From Aeromicrobium stalagmiti (GTDB lineage: Bacteria; Actinomycetota; Actinomycetes; Propionibacteriales; Nocardioidaceae), in assembly GCF_013283745.1 (NCBI RefSeq), contig NZ_JABSTZ010000001.1, positions 62,001-126,000 of the forward strand: a stretch of DNA of 64,000 nt, read 5' to 3'. The position numbers and the translations under genes were made by a program. Positions 43,411 to 51,046 of the stretch are shown here, in pieces. Each line of letters opens with the position of its first letter. Within the stretch, counting starts at the first letter, position 1. The notes under the pieces were generated by a model. That model saw only the letters and a program-made list of their open reading frames with translations, did not search any database and had not been told where the DNA came from.

Positions 43411-44360
43411 CCACACCCACGCTCGACGACGACCGCATCGACGCGATGCGTGCCGGTGTGATGCACGCGGTCGACCGCGACATCTCGCGCCGCGGCCGCC
43501 GCATGCGCTCCACGATCGGGCTCACCGCGGCCGGCGTGCTCGTCGTCGGCCTGGGCGGCTTCACGGTCTCTGCGATCCAGCAGGGCGCGGGGTCGGAGTC
43601 TGCCGGCACCAGCTCGAGCGCCTCTGATGCACGCTCCGGGGCGGGCGTCGCCTCCGAGGACGCCGCGGCGGCGCCCGGCCGGCTCGACGAGTCCGAGCCC
43701 ACCGACCAGGACCGCCAGGTCATCACCACCGGAACCATCCTTGTCACCGTCACCGCTCCGCGCGACGCGGCGGCCCGGCTCAGCACCTTCGTCGAGGGCC
43801 TCGGAGGGCGGATCGACAGCCGGTCCGAGAACGGTGCTGGGGAGGACGCGAGCGCGTCGCTGCAGGTACGGGTGCCCGCCGGGCAGGTGTCAGCCACGAT
43901 CGCACGGCTGGAGAAGCTCGGCACCGTCGACGACGTCTCGCTGCAGAACGATGATGTGACGTCGGTGGCGAAGGATCTCGATGCCCGCATCGACGCCCTG
44001 CAGATCTCGGTGGACCGCCTGCAGGCCATCCTCTCGGCCGCCGACACCAGCAAGGACGTCATCTCCGCCGAGTCGGCCCTGACCCAGCGTCAGGAGCAGC
44101 TGGAGAGCCTGCAGGCAGAGCGGCGGTCACTGGCCGGACAGGTCGAGCTGTCGACGATCACGATCGACCTCGCGCAGGAGCGGCAGGTCGACTCGGCCGA
44201 GCCCGGCGGATTCACCGGTGGCCTGCGCGACGGCTGGAACGCACTGGTCGCGACGGTCAACGCCGTCGTCGAGGTCGTCGGCACCATCCTGCCCTGGGCC
44301 GTCATCGTGCTGGTGCTGCTGGCAGCCACCCGACTCGTCGCCCGGCGGACACGCCGCTGA
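43407..44360 (+). CDS. DUF4349 membrane protein, possible anti-sigma partner
   Basis: A 317-residue protein: about 35 cytoplasmic residues with Asp/Arg-rich helix (DDDRIDAMRAGVMHAVDRDI in part), a first membrane helix (about 37-57), an extracytoplasmic DUF4349 domain (about 100-265) with a coiled coil (about 185-245), and a second helix near 288-310. The short N-terminal cytoplasmic segment and the overlap with the sigma gene (ATGA) suggest it senses envelope state and binds the sigma factor; this is inference, DUF4349 itself being uncharacterised. Confidence 0.88.
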   Translation: MTTPTLDDDRIDAMRAGVMHAVDRDISRRGRRMRSTIGLTAAGVLVVGLGGFTVSAIQQGAGSESAGTSSSASDARSGAGVASEDAAAAPGRLDESEPTDQDRQVITTGTILVTVTAPRDAAARLSTFVEGLGGRIDSRSENGAGEDASASLQVRVPAGQVSATIARLEKLGTVDDVSLQNDDVTSVAKDLDARIDALQISVDRLQAILSAADTSKDVISAESALTQRQEQLESLQAERRSLAGQVELSTITIDLAQERQVDSAEPGGFTGGLRDGWNALVATVNAVVEVVGTILPWAVIVLVLLAATRLVARRTRR

Positions 44361-44363
44361 GGC

Positions 44364-44507
44364 TCAGGCGACGGCGGGCACCTCGGCCTGCTCGGTCGGC
44401 TTGAGCGCGCCGCACGGGCAGGACGTCACGTAGCACGGGATGCCGGGGACGTAGTCGTCCTGCAGCGTCGTGATGGTCCACTGATGGTCGTGGGGTCCAC
44501 GCATCAT
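44364..44507 (-). CDS. Small cysteine-containing protein (47 aa)
   Basis: A 47-codon ORF with ATG-ATG start and GAGG about 6 nt upstream. It contains CYVTSCPCG (three Cys within seven residues), reminiscent of a zinc-binding or redox knuckle, and aromatic DHQWTI before it. It fills the gap between the DUF4349 gene and the tRNA, convergent with the former. Not recognised; the ribosome-binding site and Cys cluster argue it is real. Confidence 0.5.
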   Translation of the reverse strand: MMRGPHDHQWTITTLQDDYVPGIPCYVTSCPCGALKPTEQAEVPAVA

Positions 44508-44651
44508 CTACCTCGATCCCCAGGCGGGCACTCCCTCGAGACCGTCTGTCTCCTCCACTATGCGCCGCGGATCGGACAGAATCACGCCGCGCGAGCAAGT
44601 GGGGACGTTGTGCCCGGCCTGTGGCAGGACCGGCCCGGCCCGGGCATGCAG

Positions 44652-44679
44652 CAGGCCCGACCGGATCCGGTCGGGCCTG
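44652..44679 (-). terminator. 28-nt perfect palindrome downstream of tRNA-Ala
   Basis: CAGGCCCGACCG and its complement flank GATC, making a perfect 28-nt palindrome 9 nt after the tRNA 3' end. As RNA it gives a 12-bp GC-rich stem. No U-tract, but its position suits a terminator for the tRNA transcript. Confidence 0.6.
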
Positions 44680-44687
44680 TGGGTGGG

Positions 44688-44760
44688 TGGAGCATAGGAG
44701 ATTCGAACTCCTGACCTCTTCGATGCGAACGAAGCGCGCTACCAACTGCGCCAATGCCCC
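44688..44760 (-). tRNA. tRNA-Ala (anticodon CGC)
   Basis: A 73-nt cloverleaf on the minus strand: acceptor GGGGCAT/ATGCTCC, D-arm GCGC...GCGC, anticodon stem CTTCG/CGAAG with loop TTCGCAT (anticodon CGC), T-arm AGGAG/CTCCT with TTCGAAT loop, discriminator A. CCA is not encoded. Confidence 0.95.
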
Positions 44761-44802
44761 ATGCACTCCACGTGCGAGTGCTCCGCAACTTTATCAGGCG
44801 GC

Positions 44803-45729
44803 TCAGTGGCCGACTGCGCGGCGTTCGTCTCCCGCGTCGTCGACCCGCTTCGGCAGCTCGACGTCCTCGCCCTCGATGTGCCCCGAGGTCCAGGTGTTGG
44901 GCTGCGAGAAGTCGATCGTGCGGACCGTGCGACCCGCGCGAGGCTTGGTGACATAGGTCGGCAGCGTGACCGGCAGCGGGTCCCAGAGGGCCTCACCGCT
45001 CGACGACACCGACGGCACCGCGATGACGATCTGGTCGTCGAGCGCGTCGGCCTCGAGGTCGACGGTCTCCATCTGGTGCTTGCGACCGGGGTTGATGTCC
45101 TCGAACTGCCCGGAGACGATGATCGTCTGCTCCTCGTCGGCGGTCGGAGCCTTGACCTTGCTCGCGGACTTCGCGGACTTGGCGGGCTTGCCGACCTTGG
45201 CAGACGTGGCGATCTTGCCGATCTTGAGCGACGAGCGGATCTTGGCCGGGACAGCAGCCGCAGCGCCAGGCGCTGCGCTGCGAGTGATGCCGAGCTCGCC
45301 GCGCACCTGCACCCGGCAGGCGACGAGCCAGGCGGCGATGAGGACGACGGGACCGGCGACGACGAGCTGCGGGACGACACCGACCACGGCGAGCAGCCCC
45401 ACCAGGGCGAGCAGTCCGATCAGCGTCAGGAGCGTGCGGCGACGACGACGTGCTGCGAGTCGCGCAGCGGGACGGTCGAGGCCGCGGGCCGGCGACGGGG
45501 CGCCGGACGGGGCGGCTGTCGCGGCGACCGGCTCGGCGGCCGAGGGAGACGGCACCGAGGCGGTCGCGGCCTTGGGGGCGGGCTTGGAGATGACGCGGCC
45601 CAGAGCGCCGGAGGTCTCGACCGAGGCGGTCTTGCTGGCGTCGTCGTAGCGGCGGAGGGCAAGCGGAATGAAGTACGCCGCCCACACGACGACGACGAAT
45701 GCGATGATCAACCCACTGCTCGGACCCAC
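44803..45729 (-). CDS. sepX: Divisome protein SepX/GlpR
   Basis: About 308 residues. An N-terminal helix (GLIIAFVVVVWAAYFIPLALRR), a linker, two further helices (about 100-140), and the C-terminal GlpR segment ALWDPLPVTLPTYVTKPRAGR (in part WDPLPVTLPTYVTKP) that is the hallmark of SepX, a membrane protein stabilising FtsZ rings in Streptomyces. The GTG at 45729 follows TACCGT by 7 nt (leaderless); a TTG at 45735 would be 1 nt from that box. Located next to rimJ as in mycobacteria. Confidence 0.88.
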   Translation of the reverse strand: MGPSSGLIIAFVVVVWAAYFIPLALRRYDDASKTASVETSGALGRVISKPAPKAATASVPSPSAAEPVAATAAPSGAPSPARGLDRPAARLAARRRRRTLLTLIGLLALVGLLAVVGVVPQLVVAGPVVLIAAWLVACRVQVRGELGITRSAAPGAAAAVPAKIRSSLKIGKIATSAKVGKPAKSAKSASKVKAPTADEEQTIIVSGQFEDINPGRKHQMETVDLEADALDDQIVIAVPSVSSSGEALWDPLPVTLPTYVTKPRAGRTVRTIDFSQPNTWTSGHIEGEDVELPKRVDDAGDERRAVGH

Positions 45730-45736
45730 GGTCAAA

Positions 45737-45742
45737 ACGGTA
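45737..45742 (-). promoter_or_regulatory. Predicted -10 box of leaderless sepX
   Basis: TACCGT on the minus strand, 7 nt before the GTG at 45729; it decides the start chosen for sepX. Confidence 0.45.
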
Positions 45743-45833
45743 GGCCGTCACAGGCCCGTTGCCCCGCACCCGTGACCGTGTGTCGCCTGAGAACTTGTGT
45801 GACGGATGGGACTCGACTGCCGGGGCCCTGCGA

Positions 45834-46484
45834 TCAGGCGGAGCCGGGGCCGGGGTCGGCGGGACGCAGCCGCGCGAGCAGCCCGCCCGGAACGTCCTCG
45901 GCGAGGATCTCGAACACCCGGTGGTCACGCCACTCCCCCGCGATGTGGAGGTAGCGCCGGGCGAGACCGACCTCGAAGAAGCCGAGCTTCTCCACGACCC
46001 GCAGGCTCGCGGCGTTCTCGGGACGGATCGAGATCTCGACGCGGTGCAGCCCGACCGTGCTCAGCAGGTGGTCGCAGACCAGGGCGACCGCCGTCGGCGT
46101 GATCCCGCGACCGGCATGGCTGCGGGACACCCAGTAGCCGAGATTGGCCCAACGGGCCGATCCCCACGTGATGCCGTTGACGGTCAGCATGCCGACGAGC
46201 TCGCCGTCCCACGTCAGCGCGAACGGCATCGTCTGCCCGAGCCGGGCCCGACGCCGCAGCGTGCCGATCATGCCAACGTACGACGTCGCGGCGCTGCCGG
46301 CCTCTCGGGGCAGCGTGGCCTCCCACGGGCCGAGCCACGCGGCGTTCTCGGTGCGCAGACGCGCCCAGGCACGGGCGTCACGGCGTCGCAGCGGTCGAAC
46401 CCCGATCGATCCGTGCCGCAGCTCGACCGGCCAGCCGGGGCTCAGCCGACACCCCTCATAACGCGCTCCGCGGGTGGTCGCCAC
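45834..46484 (-). CDS. rimJ: GNAT N-acetyltransferase, RimJ/RimL type
   Basis: A 216-residue GNAT acetyltransferase. VRPLRRRDARAWARLR begins the domain, GYWVSRSHAGRGITPTAVALVCDHL holds the acetyl-CoA loop (in part RSHAGRGITPTA), and RPENAASLRVVEKLGF is the C-terminal signature. Closest to ribosomal-protein N-acetyltransferases (Rv0995 in M. tuberculosis). The start is uncertain: GTG at 46484, overlapping mog by 29 bp, gives the family's expected N-terminus. Confidence 0.9.
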   Translation of the reverse strand: MATTRGARYEGCRLSPGWPVELRHGSIGVRPLRRRDARAWARLRTENAAWLGPWEATLPREAGSAATSYVGMIGTLRRRARLGQTMPFALTWDGELVGMLTVNGITWGSARWANLGYWVSRSHAGRGITPTAVALVCDHLLSTVGLHRVEISIRPENAASLRVVEKLGFFEVGLARRYLHIAGEWRDHRVFEILAEDVPGGLLARLRPADPGPGSA

Positions 46485-46953
46485 CCTGCAGCTGGTCGAC
46501 GGCGTGCGGGAGGATCTCGGCGAGCACCGCCAGACCGTCCTTGACGCCCCCACGGGAGCCCGGGAGGTTGACGACGACCGCAGAGCCCGCGACGCCGGCC
46601 AGGCCGCGCGAGAGCGCCGCGGTGGGCACCCCCGCCGCCGTGCCCCGGGCCCGCATCGCCTCGGCGACACCGGGGAGCTCGCGGTCGATCAGCGGACGGG
46701 TCACCTCCGGCGTGCGGTCGGTGGGGTTGATGCCGGTGCCGCCCGTCGTGACGACCGCAGCGACGCCGTCGGCCAGGGCAGCGGCGATCGCCGCGCCGAC
46801 CGGCTCGCCGTCGCCCACGACGACCGCGTCGCCCACGGTGAAGCCCCAGGCGGTGAGGGCCTCGACGATCAGGGGGCCCGTCTCGTCCTCGTAGATGCCG
46901 GCCGCGGCGCGGTTGGACGCGACGACCACGGCTGCCCTCGGCGAGCTGCTCAT
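46456..46953 (-). CDS. mog: Molybdopterin adenylyltransferase-type MogA/MoaB protein
   Basis: A 165-residue MogA/MoaB-fold protein that adenylates molybdopterin before molybdate insertion. [27 protein letters not shown] (parts: TTGGTG, DRTPE) and [13 protein letters not shown] are the family motifs. Its ATG overlaps the moaC stop (ATGA). Confidence 0.93.
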   Translation of the reverse strand: MSSSPRAAVVVASNRAAAGIYEDETGPLIVEALTAWGFTVGDAVVVGDGEPVGAAIAAALADGVAAVVTTGGTGINPTDRTPEVTRPLIDRELPGVAEAMRARGTAAGVPTAALSRGLAGVAGSAVVVNLPGSRGGVKDGLAVLAEILPHAVDQLQGGDHPRSAL

Positions 46954-47435
46954 CGGTGCCAGTCGCCGCTCTTGCCGCCGGACTTCGCGACGACCTCGAT
47001 GTCGGTGATGCGGGCGAGCTTGTCGACGGCCTTGACCATGTCGACCACCGTGAGCGCGGCGACGCTGACGGCGGTCAGGGCTTCCATCTCGACGCCGGTG
47101 CGGTCGGCCGTGCGGACCGTGGCCCGGATCAGCACGACGCCCTGCCCCTCGGGCGTGACGTCGACCTCGAGATCGACCTCGACCCCACCGATGGCCAGCG
47201 GGTGGCACAGGGGGATCAGGTCGGGCGTGCGCTTGGTGGCCATGATGCCGGCGATGCGGGCCACGGCCAGCGCATCACCCTTCGGCACGCCCTCGCCCCG
47301 CAGCAGCTCGACCACCGTCACGCTGATCTCGACCCGTCCCCGGGCCGTCGCGGTGCGGGCGGTGACGTCCTTGGCCGTCACGTCGACCATGCGGGCGGCG
47401 CCGGACTCGTCGACGTGGGTCAGCCGTTCGGACAC
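46950..47435 (-). CDS. moaC: Cyclic pyranopterin monophosphate synthase accessory protein MoaC
   Basis: A 161-residue MoaC, which with MoaA converts GTP to cyclic pyranopterin monophosphate. [15 protein letters not shown] and [23 protein letters not shown] (in part) carry the active-site residues (catalytic Lys of DMVKA). The GTG at 47435 overlaps the moeA stop TAG. No moaA in the window. Confidence 0.96.
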   Translation of the reverse strand: MSERLTHVDESGAARMVDVTAKDVTARTATARGRVEISVTVVELLRGEGVPKGDALAVARIAGIMATKRTPDLIPLCHPLAIGGVEVDLEVDVTPEGQGVVLIRATVRTADRTGVEMEALTAVSVAALTVVDMVKAVDKLARITDIEVVAKSGGKSGDWHR

Positions 47436-49021
47436 TAGAACGGCCTGTCGAGCACGAGCGTGCGAACCGTGTCGCCCATGTTGAGGGCCGTCTGGTCCTC
47501 GCCCACGATGATCAGCGCGTTGGCCTTGGCGAGTGTGCCGATGAGGTGCGAACCGGCACCGGCGAGCGGAGTGACCTTGGCGCCGCGGTGGGTCACCTCG
47601 AAGACACCACGGACGTACTGACGCACGCCCGGCCGGGACCGGATGTCGGACGCGAGCACGGCGTGGACCATCGGCCGGCGGTAGGGCGTGCGCCCCATCA
47701 TCCGCCGGATCGCCGGCAGGACGAACACCTCGAACGAGACGTAGGCCGACACCGCGTTGCCCGGCAGCGTGATGATCGGCGTCTGCTCGTCGAAGACCCG
47801 ACCGAAGCCCTGCGGCTTGCCGGGCTGCATCGCGACCTCGTTGAACTCGACGGTGCCGAGCGCCGACAGGGTCTCCTTGACGACGTCGTGATCGCCCTTG
47901 CTGATGCCGCCGCTGGTGACGACCAGGTCGGCGCGCACGAGCTGCTCGGACAGGACGCGCTGGAAGGTCCGCGGGTTGTCGTCGACCGCGCCGACCCGGT
48001 AGCAGATGGCACCGGCGTCGCGGATCGCCGCGGCGAGCATGTAGCTGTTGCCGTCGTTGATCGAGTCGTAGTCGAGGTGGGTGCCGGGCTCGCGCAGCTC
48101 GCTGCCGGTCGAGATCACGACGACACGCGGGCGCGGTCGGGCCTTGACGCGCGGCGCGCCGAGCGCGGCGAGCAGGCCGATCTCACGGGCGCCGAGCACC
48201 GTGCCCGCAGGCAGGACGGTCTCGCCCGTGGAGACGTCGTCACCCTTGGGTCGGATGCGGTCGCCGCGCTTGGTCGACGCGAAGATCTGCACGCGGGCGT
48301 TGCCCCGGTCGGTGTCCTCGTAGGGCACGACCGAGTCGGCGCCGCGCGGGATGGGTGCACCGGTCATGATCTTGACCGCGGTGCCCGCGCTGATCGCGAA
48401 GGGCCTGGCCGAGCCGGCCTGGATCTCGCCGACGACGGGCAGGGTGACGGGATTGTCGGGGCCGGCGAGGGCGACGTCCTCGGCGCGAACCGCGTAGCCG
48501 TCCATCGAGGAGTTGTCGAACAGCGGCAGGTCCATCGGCGCCACGAATGCCTCGTGCAGCGGCAGCCCCAGCGACTCGACGAGGGGCTGGTCGTAGGCGG
48601 CGAGCGGGCCGATGCCCCGCAGGATGCGCTCGAGGTGGTCCTCGACCGTCAGCAGGCCCTCACGGACGCTCGACGGTCGGGGACGGGCCGGCGGCGTCGA
48701 CGGGCTCGGGGCGGCGGGCGACTCGGCCGGCCGGGTCGGCGGGGTGGACTCGGCCTGGGTCTGGGGCTGGGCCGGGCGCTCCGCCGGGGAGGCAGGCGGC
48801 GAGGGCCGCTGGTACTCCTCGGCGTACGTCGTCGACGGCTTCGGGCGCAGGAAGTCGGGCTTGGACGGCGGAGCGACCGGCTGGGTCAGCTCCTCCTCCC
48901 CTGCCGTGCCCGGCGCGGACGACGCCCGCTCGGGTGCAGGAGGAGTCGTGTCGGTGGGAGCCTGGGGATCGATCGGCAGCATGTCCTGCTCCGAGCCGTC
49001 GCCGGTTTCTCCTGTCGACAT
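47435..49021 (-). CDS. moeA: Molybdopterin molybdotransferase MoeA with Pro-rich N-terminal extension
   Basis: A 528-residue MoeA that inserts molybdate into adenylated molybdopterin. Core from about residue 120: [48 protein letters not shown], and [17 protein letters not shown] (in part). The first about 118 residues are a Pro/Ser/Thr/Glu-rich, probably disordered tail not found in typical ~405-residue MoeA. ATG at 49021, 5 bp after the UGPase stop. Confidence 0.93.
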   Translation of the reverse strand: MSTGETGDGSEQDMLPIDPQAPTDTTPPAPERASSAPGTAGEEELTQPVAPPSKPDFLRPKPSTTYAEEYQRPSPPASPAERPAQPQTQAESTPPTRPAESPAAPSPSTPPARPRPSSVREGLLTVEDHLERILRGIGPLAAYDQPLVESLGLPLHEAFVAPMDLPLFDNSSMDGYAVRAEDVALAGPDNPVTLPVVGEIQAGSARPFAISAGTAVKIMTGAPIPRGADSVVPYEDTDRGNARVQIFASTKRGDRIRPKGDDVSTGETVLPAGTVLGAREIGLLAALGAPRVKARPRPRVVVISTGSELREPGTHLDYDSINDGNSYMLAAAIRDAGAICYRVGAVDDNPRTFQRVLSEQLVRADLVVTSGGISKGDHDVVKETLSALGTVEFNEVAMQPGKPQGFGRVFDEQTPIITLPGNAVSAYVSFEVFVLPAIRRMMGRTPYRRPMVHAVLASDIRSRPGVRQYVRGVFEVTHRGAKVTPLAGAGSHLIGTLAKANALIIVGEDQTALNMGDTVRTLVLDRPF

Positions 49022-49026
49022 GTCGA

Positions 49027-50397
49027 TCAGCCTAACCGCGACTCGGCAGCGACGCTCTCGGCCGCGCCGGTGTCGTCCAGGCTCACGTCGCCACGCACCA
49101 CGACGCCACGCCCGAACCGCCAGTCGCCCCGAACGGTCAGCGAGGTCGCGTCGGACAGCGACGGCGGTGACGGGATGCGCGCGTCGAAGGCTGCAATGGT
49201 CGTGTAGAACCGGCGGTCGAGGTCGACCAGCGGAGGCGTGCGGACCGTGGCCCGCACCCGGAAGTCGTCGCCGACGCCATAGACGTCCGACCGCAGGAGC
49301 AGCAGGTCGTTGGTCGTCTTGACCGGCAGGAAGCGGGAGCGGTCGACCTCGATCGCCGTCGCGCCGTCGAAGACCTCGACCGCGGCACCCATCGCCGACT
49401 CGATCTGCACGACCGGGGTCGACGTGGGGTCGGTCGGGTCGACCGTCTTGGCGTTGCGGATGAGGGGCAGCCCGAGGATGCCGTCGCGCGCCTCGAGGGT
49501 CGCCTTCATGACCTGCAGGTCGAACCACAGGTTGTTGGTGTGGAAGTACAGGTGCTTCTGCGGGTCGGCGGCCGCTGCGGCGTCCTCGTCGAGCGTCTGG
49601 GCCGTCTCGCGCAGCACCAGCCGACCGTCGCTCCGGCGGACGACGATGTGGCCGCCCTTGACGTCGGCCGGCGTGCGGCGGCACACCTCGGCGGCGTAGG
49701 GGGCACCGGACGCGGCGAACCAGCCCATCATCTGCGGGTCGGGCGCGGCACCGAGGTTGTCGGCGTTGGAGACCGTGGCGTAGCGGTAGCCGGCGGCCAG
49801 GAGTGCGTCGAGGATGCCCGACACCTCGAGCGCCGTGTAGAGGTCGCCGTGGCCCGGCGGGCACCACTCCAGCGACGGGTCGTCGGGCCAGTCGACCGGC
49901 GTGAGGTCGTCGGCGCGCAGCTTGGGCTCGCGGTTCTGCAGGAAGTCCAGGGGCAGGCCCTCGACCTCGAGGTCGTCGTACTTCGCCAGCGCGGCCAACG
50001 TGTCGTCGCGCGTGCGGAAGCTGTTCATGAACAGCAGCGGCAGCGTCACTCCGAGCTCGGCGCGCACGTGGCGCACCTGACCGGCGATGACGTCGAGGAA
50101 CGTCAGGTCGGGCCGTACGGGGAGCAGCGTCTTGGCCCGGTCGAGACCCATCGACGTGCCGAGGCCGCCGTTGAGCTTGATGACCGCCGTGACCGCGGCC
50201 GCGGCTCGACACTCCTCGTCGCTGAGGGCGATCGCGCCCGCATGGTCGATGCCCGTGAGCGGGTCGACGTCGGCCTCGGCGATCATCCCCGTGGCACCCT
50301 GCTCGAGCTGCTCGTAGAACGACGCGAACACGTCGATCGCGCGCTGCGGCACACCTGCGTCCGTCATCCGCTGTCGTGCCTGCTCGAGTCCGCTCAC
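49027..50397 (-). CDS. UTP--glucose-1-phosphate uridylyltransferase (eukaryotic-type UGPase)
   Basis: A 456-residue UDPGP-family (PF01704) pyrophosphorylase making UDP-glucose, a donor for polysaccharides. KLNGGLGTSMGLDRAKTLLPVR (in part LNGGLGTSMG) is the nucleotide loop, with SNADNLGA and KTVDPTDPTSTPVVQIESAMGAA (in part) downstream. GTG at 50397 with GGGAGG 7 nt upstream; the long upstream frame is a shadow. It is the eukaryotic-like form rather than GalU (RmlA-like), although it occupies galU's place in the Rv0993 synteny. Confidence 0.92.
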   Translation of the reverse strand: MSGLEQARQRMTDAGVPQRAIDVFASFYEQLEQGATGMIAEADVDPLTGIDHAGAIALSDEECRAAAAVTAVIKLNGGLGTSMGLDRAKTLLPVRPDLTFLDVIAGQVRHVRAELGVTLPLLFMNSFRTRDDTLAALAKYDDLEVEGLPLDFLQNREPKLRADDLTPVDWPDDPSLEWCPPGHGDLYTALEVSGILDALLAAGYRYATVSNADNLGAAPDPQMMGWFAASGAPYAAEVCRRTPADVKGGHIVVRRSDGRLVLRETAQTLDEDAAAAADPQKHLYFHTNNLWFDLQVMKATLEARDGILGLPLIRNAKTVDPTDPTSTPVVQIESAMGAAVEVFDGATAIEVDRSRFLPVKTTNDLLLLRSDVYGVGDDFRVRATVRTPPLVDLDRRFYTTIAAFDARIPSPPSLSDATSLTVRGDWRFGRGVVVRGDVSLDDTGAAESVAAESRLG

Positions 50398-50456
50398 GAA
50401 GCCTCCCTGGTTCCGTCGCCGGTGTTCCGACGCCCGGTCTTCCGGCGCCCATAGGT

Positions 50457-50462
50457 TAGCGT
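50457..50462 (+). promoter_or_regulatory. Predicted -10 box of leaderless 5-FTHF cyclo-ligase gene
   Basis: TAGCGT, 7 nt before the GTG at 50470 with no ribosome-binding site between. Confidence 0.45.
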
Positions 50463-50469
50463 CAGCCGC

Positions 50470-51030
50470 GTGACGAAGGCACAGGTGCGCGCCGACCTGA
50501 TCGGGCGGAGGCGGTCGATGACGTCCGTCGAGCGTGCCGAGGCGGCCGAGGCGATCGCCCTCCACGCGCTCGCGATCCCGCTCGTCGCGCGCGCCCGTCG
50601 CGTCGCCTGCTACCTCTCGATGGCCTCCGAACCAGGCACCGAGCCGACCATCGCAGCGCTGCACGCGCGGGGCACCGAGGTCGTCGTGCCGATCTCGCTC
50701 GCCGACCACACGCTCGACTGGGTCGTGCACGACCCCGACGCCCCGCTCAGCACGTCCGCGCTCGGCATCCGGGAGCCCGACGGCCCTCGCCTCGGCGCCT
50801 CGGCCCTGCAGACGTGCTCCGCCGTCCTTCTGCCGGCGCTCGCCGTCGACCACGCCGGGCACCGCCTGGGTCGCGGGGCGGGCTACTACGACCGCGCCCT
50901 CGCCGACGTCACCGCACCGCTGTGCGCCGTCGTGTTCACCCACGAGCTGCTGCCCGAGGTGCCGCACGAGCCGCACGACGTTCCGGTGCAGATGGCCGTG
51001 ACGCCGTCCGGCCTGTTCCGCGTGCCGTAG
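50470..51030 (+). CDS. 5-formyltetrahydrofolate cyclo-ligase
   Basis: A 186-residue ATP-dependent 5-FTHF cyclo-ligase recycling 5-formyl-THF to methenyl-THF. ASEPGTEPTI (substrate loop) and the ATP motif GHRLGRGAGYYDRAL are intact. Divergent from UGPase, as Rv0992c/Rv0993 in M. tuberculosis. Confidence 0.94.
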   Translation: MTKAQVRADLIGRRRSMTSVERAEAAEAIALHALAIPLVARARRVACYLSMASEPGTEPTIAALHARGTEVVVPISLADHTLDWVVHDPDAPLSTSALGIREPDGPRLGASALQTCSAVLLPALAVDHAGHRLGRGAGYYDRALADVTAPLCAVVFTHELLPEVPHEPHDVPVQMAVTPSGLFRVP

Positions 51031-51046
51031 CCCGCAGCGGACCGGC

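Noticed and set aside
47435-50452. Apparent 1005-residue fusion of a UGPase-region peptide with MoeA
   Set aside because: The first half is UGPase read out of frame (Arg/Gly-rich); real UGPase and MoeA are separate genes with their own starts.
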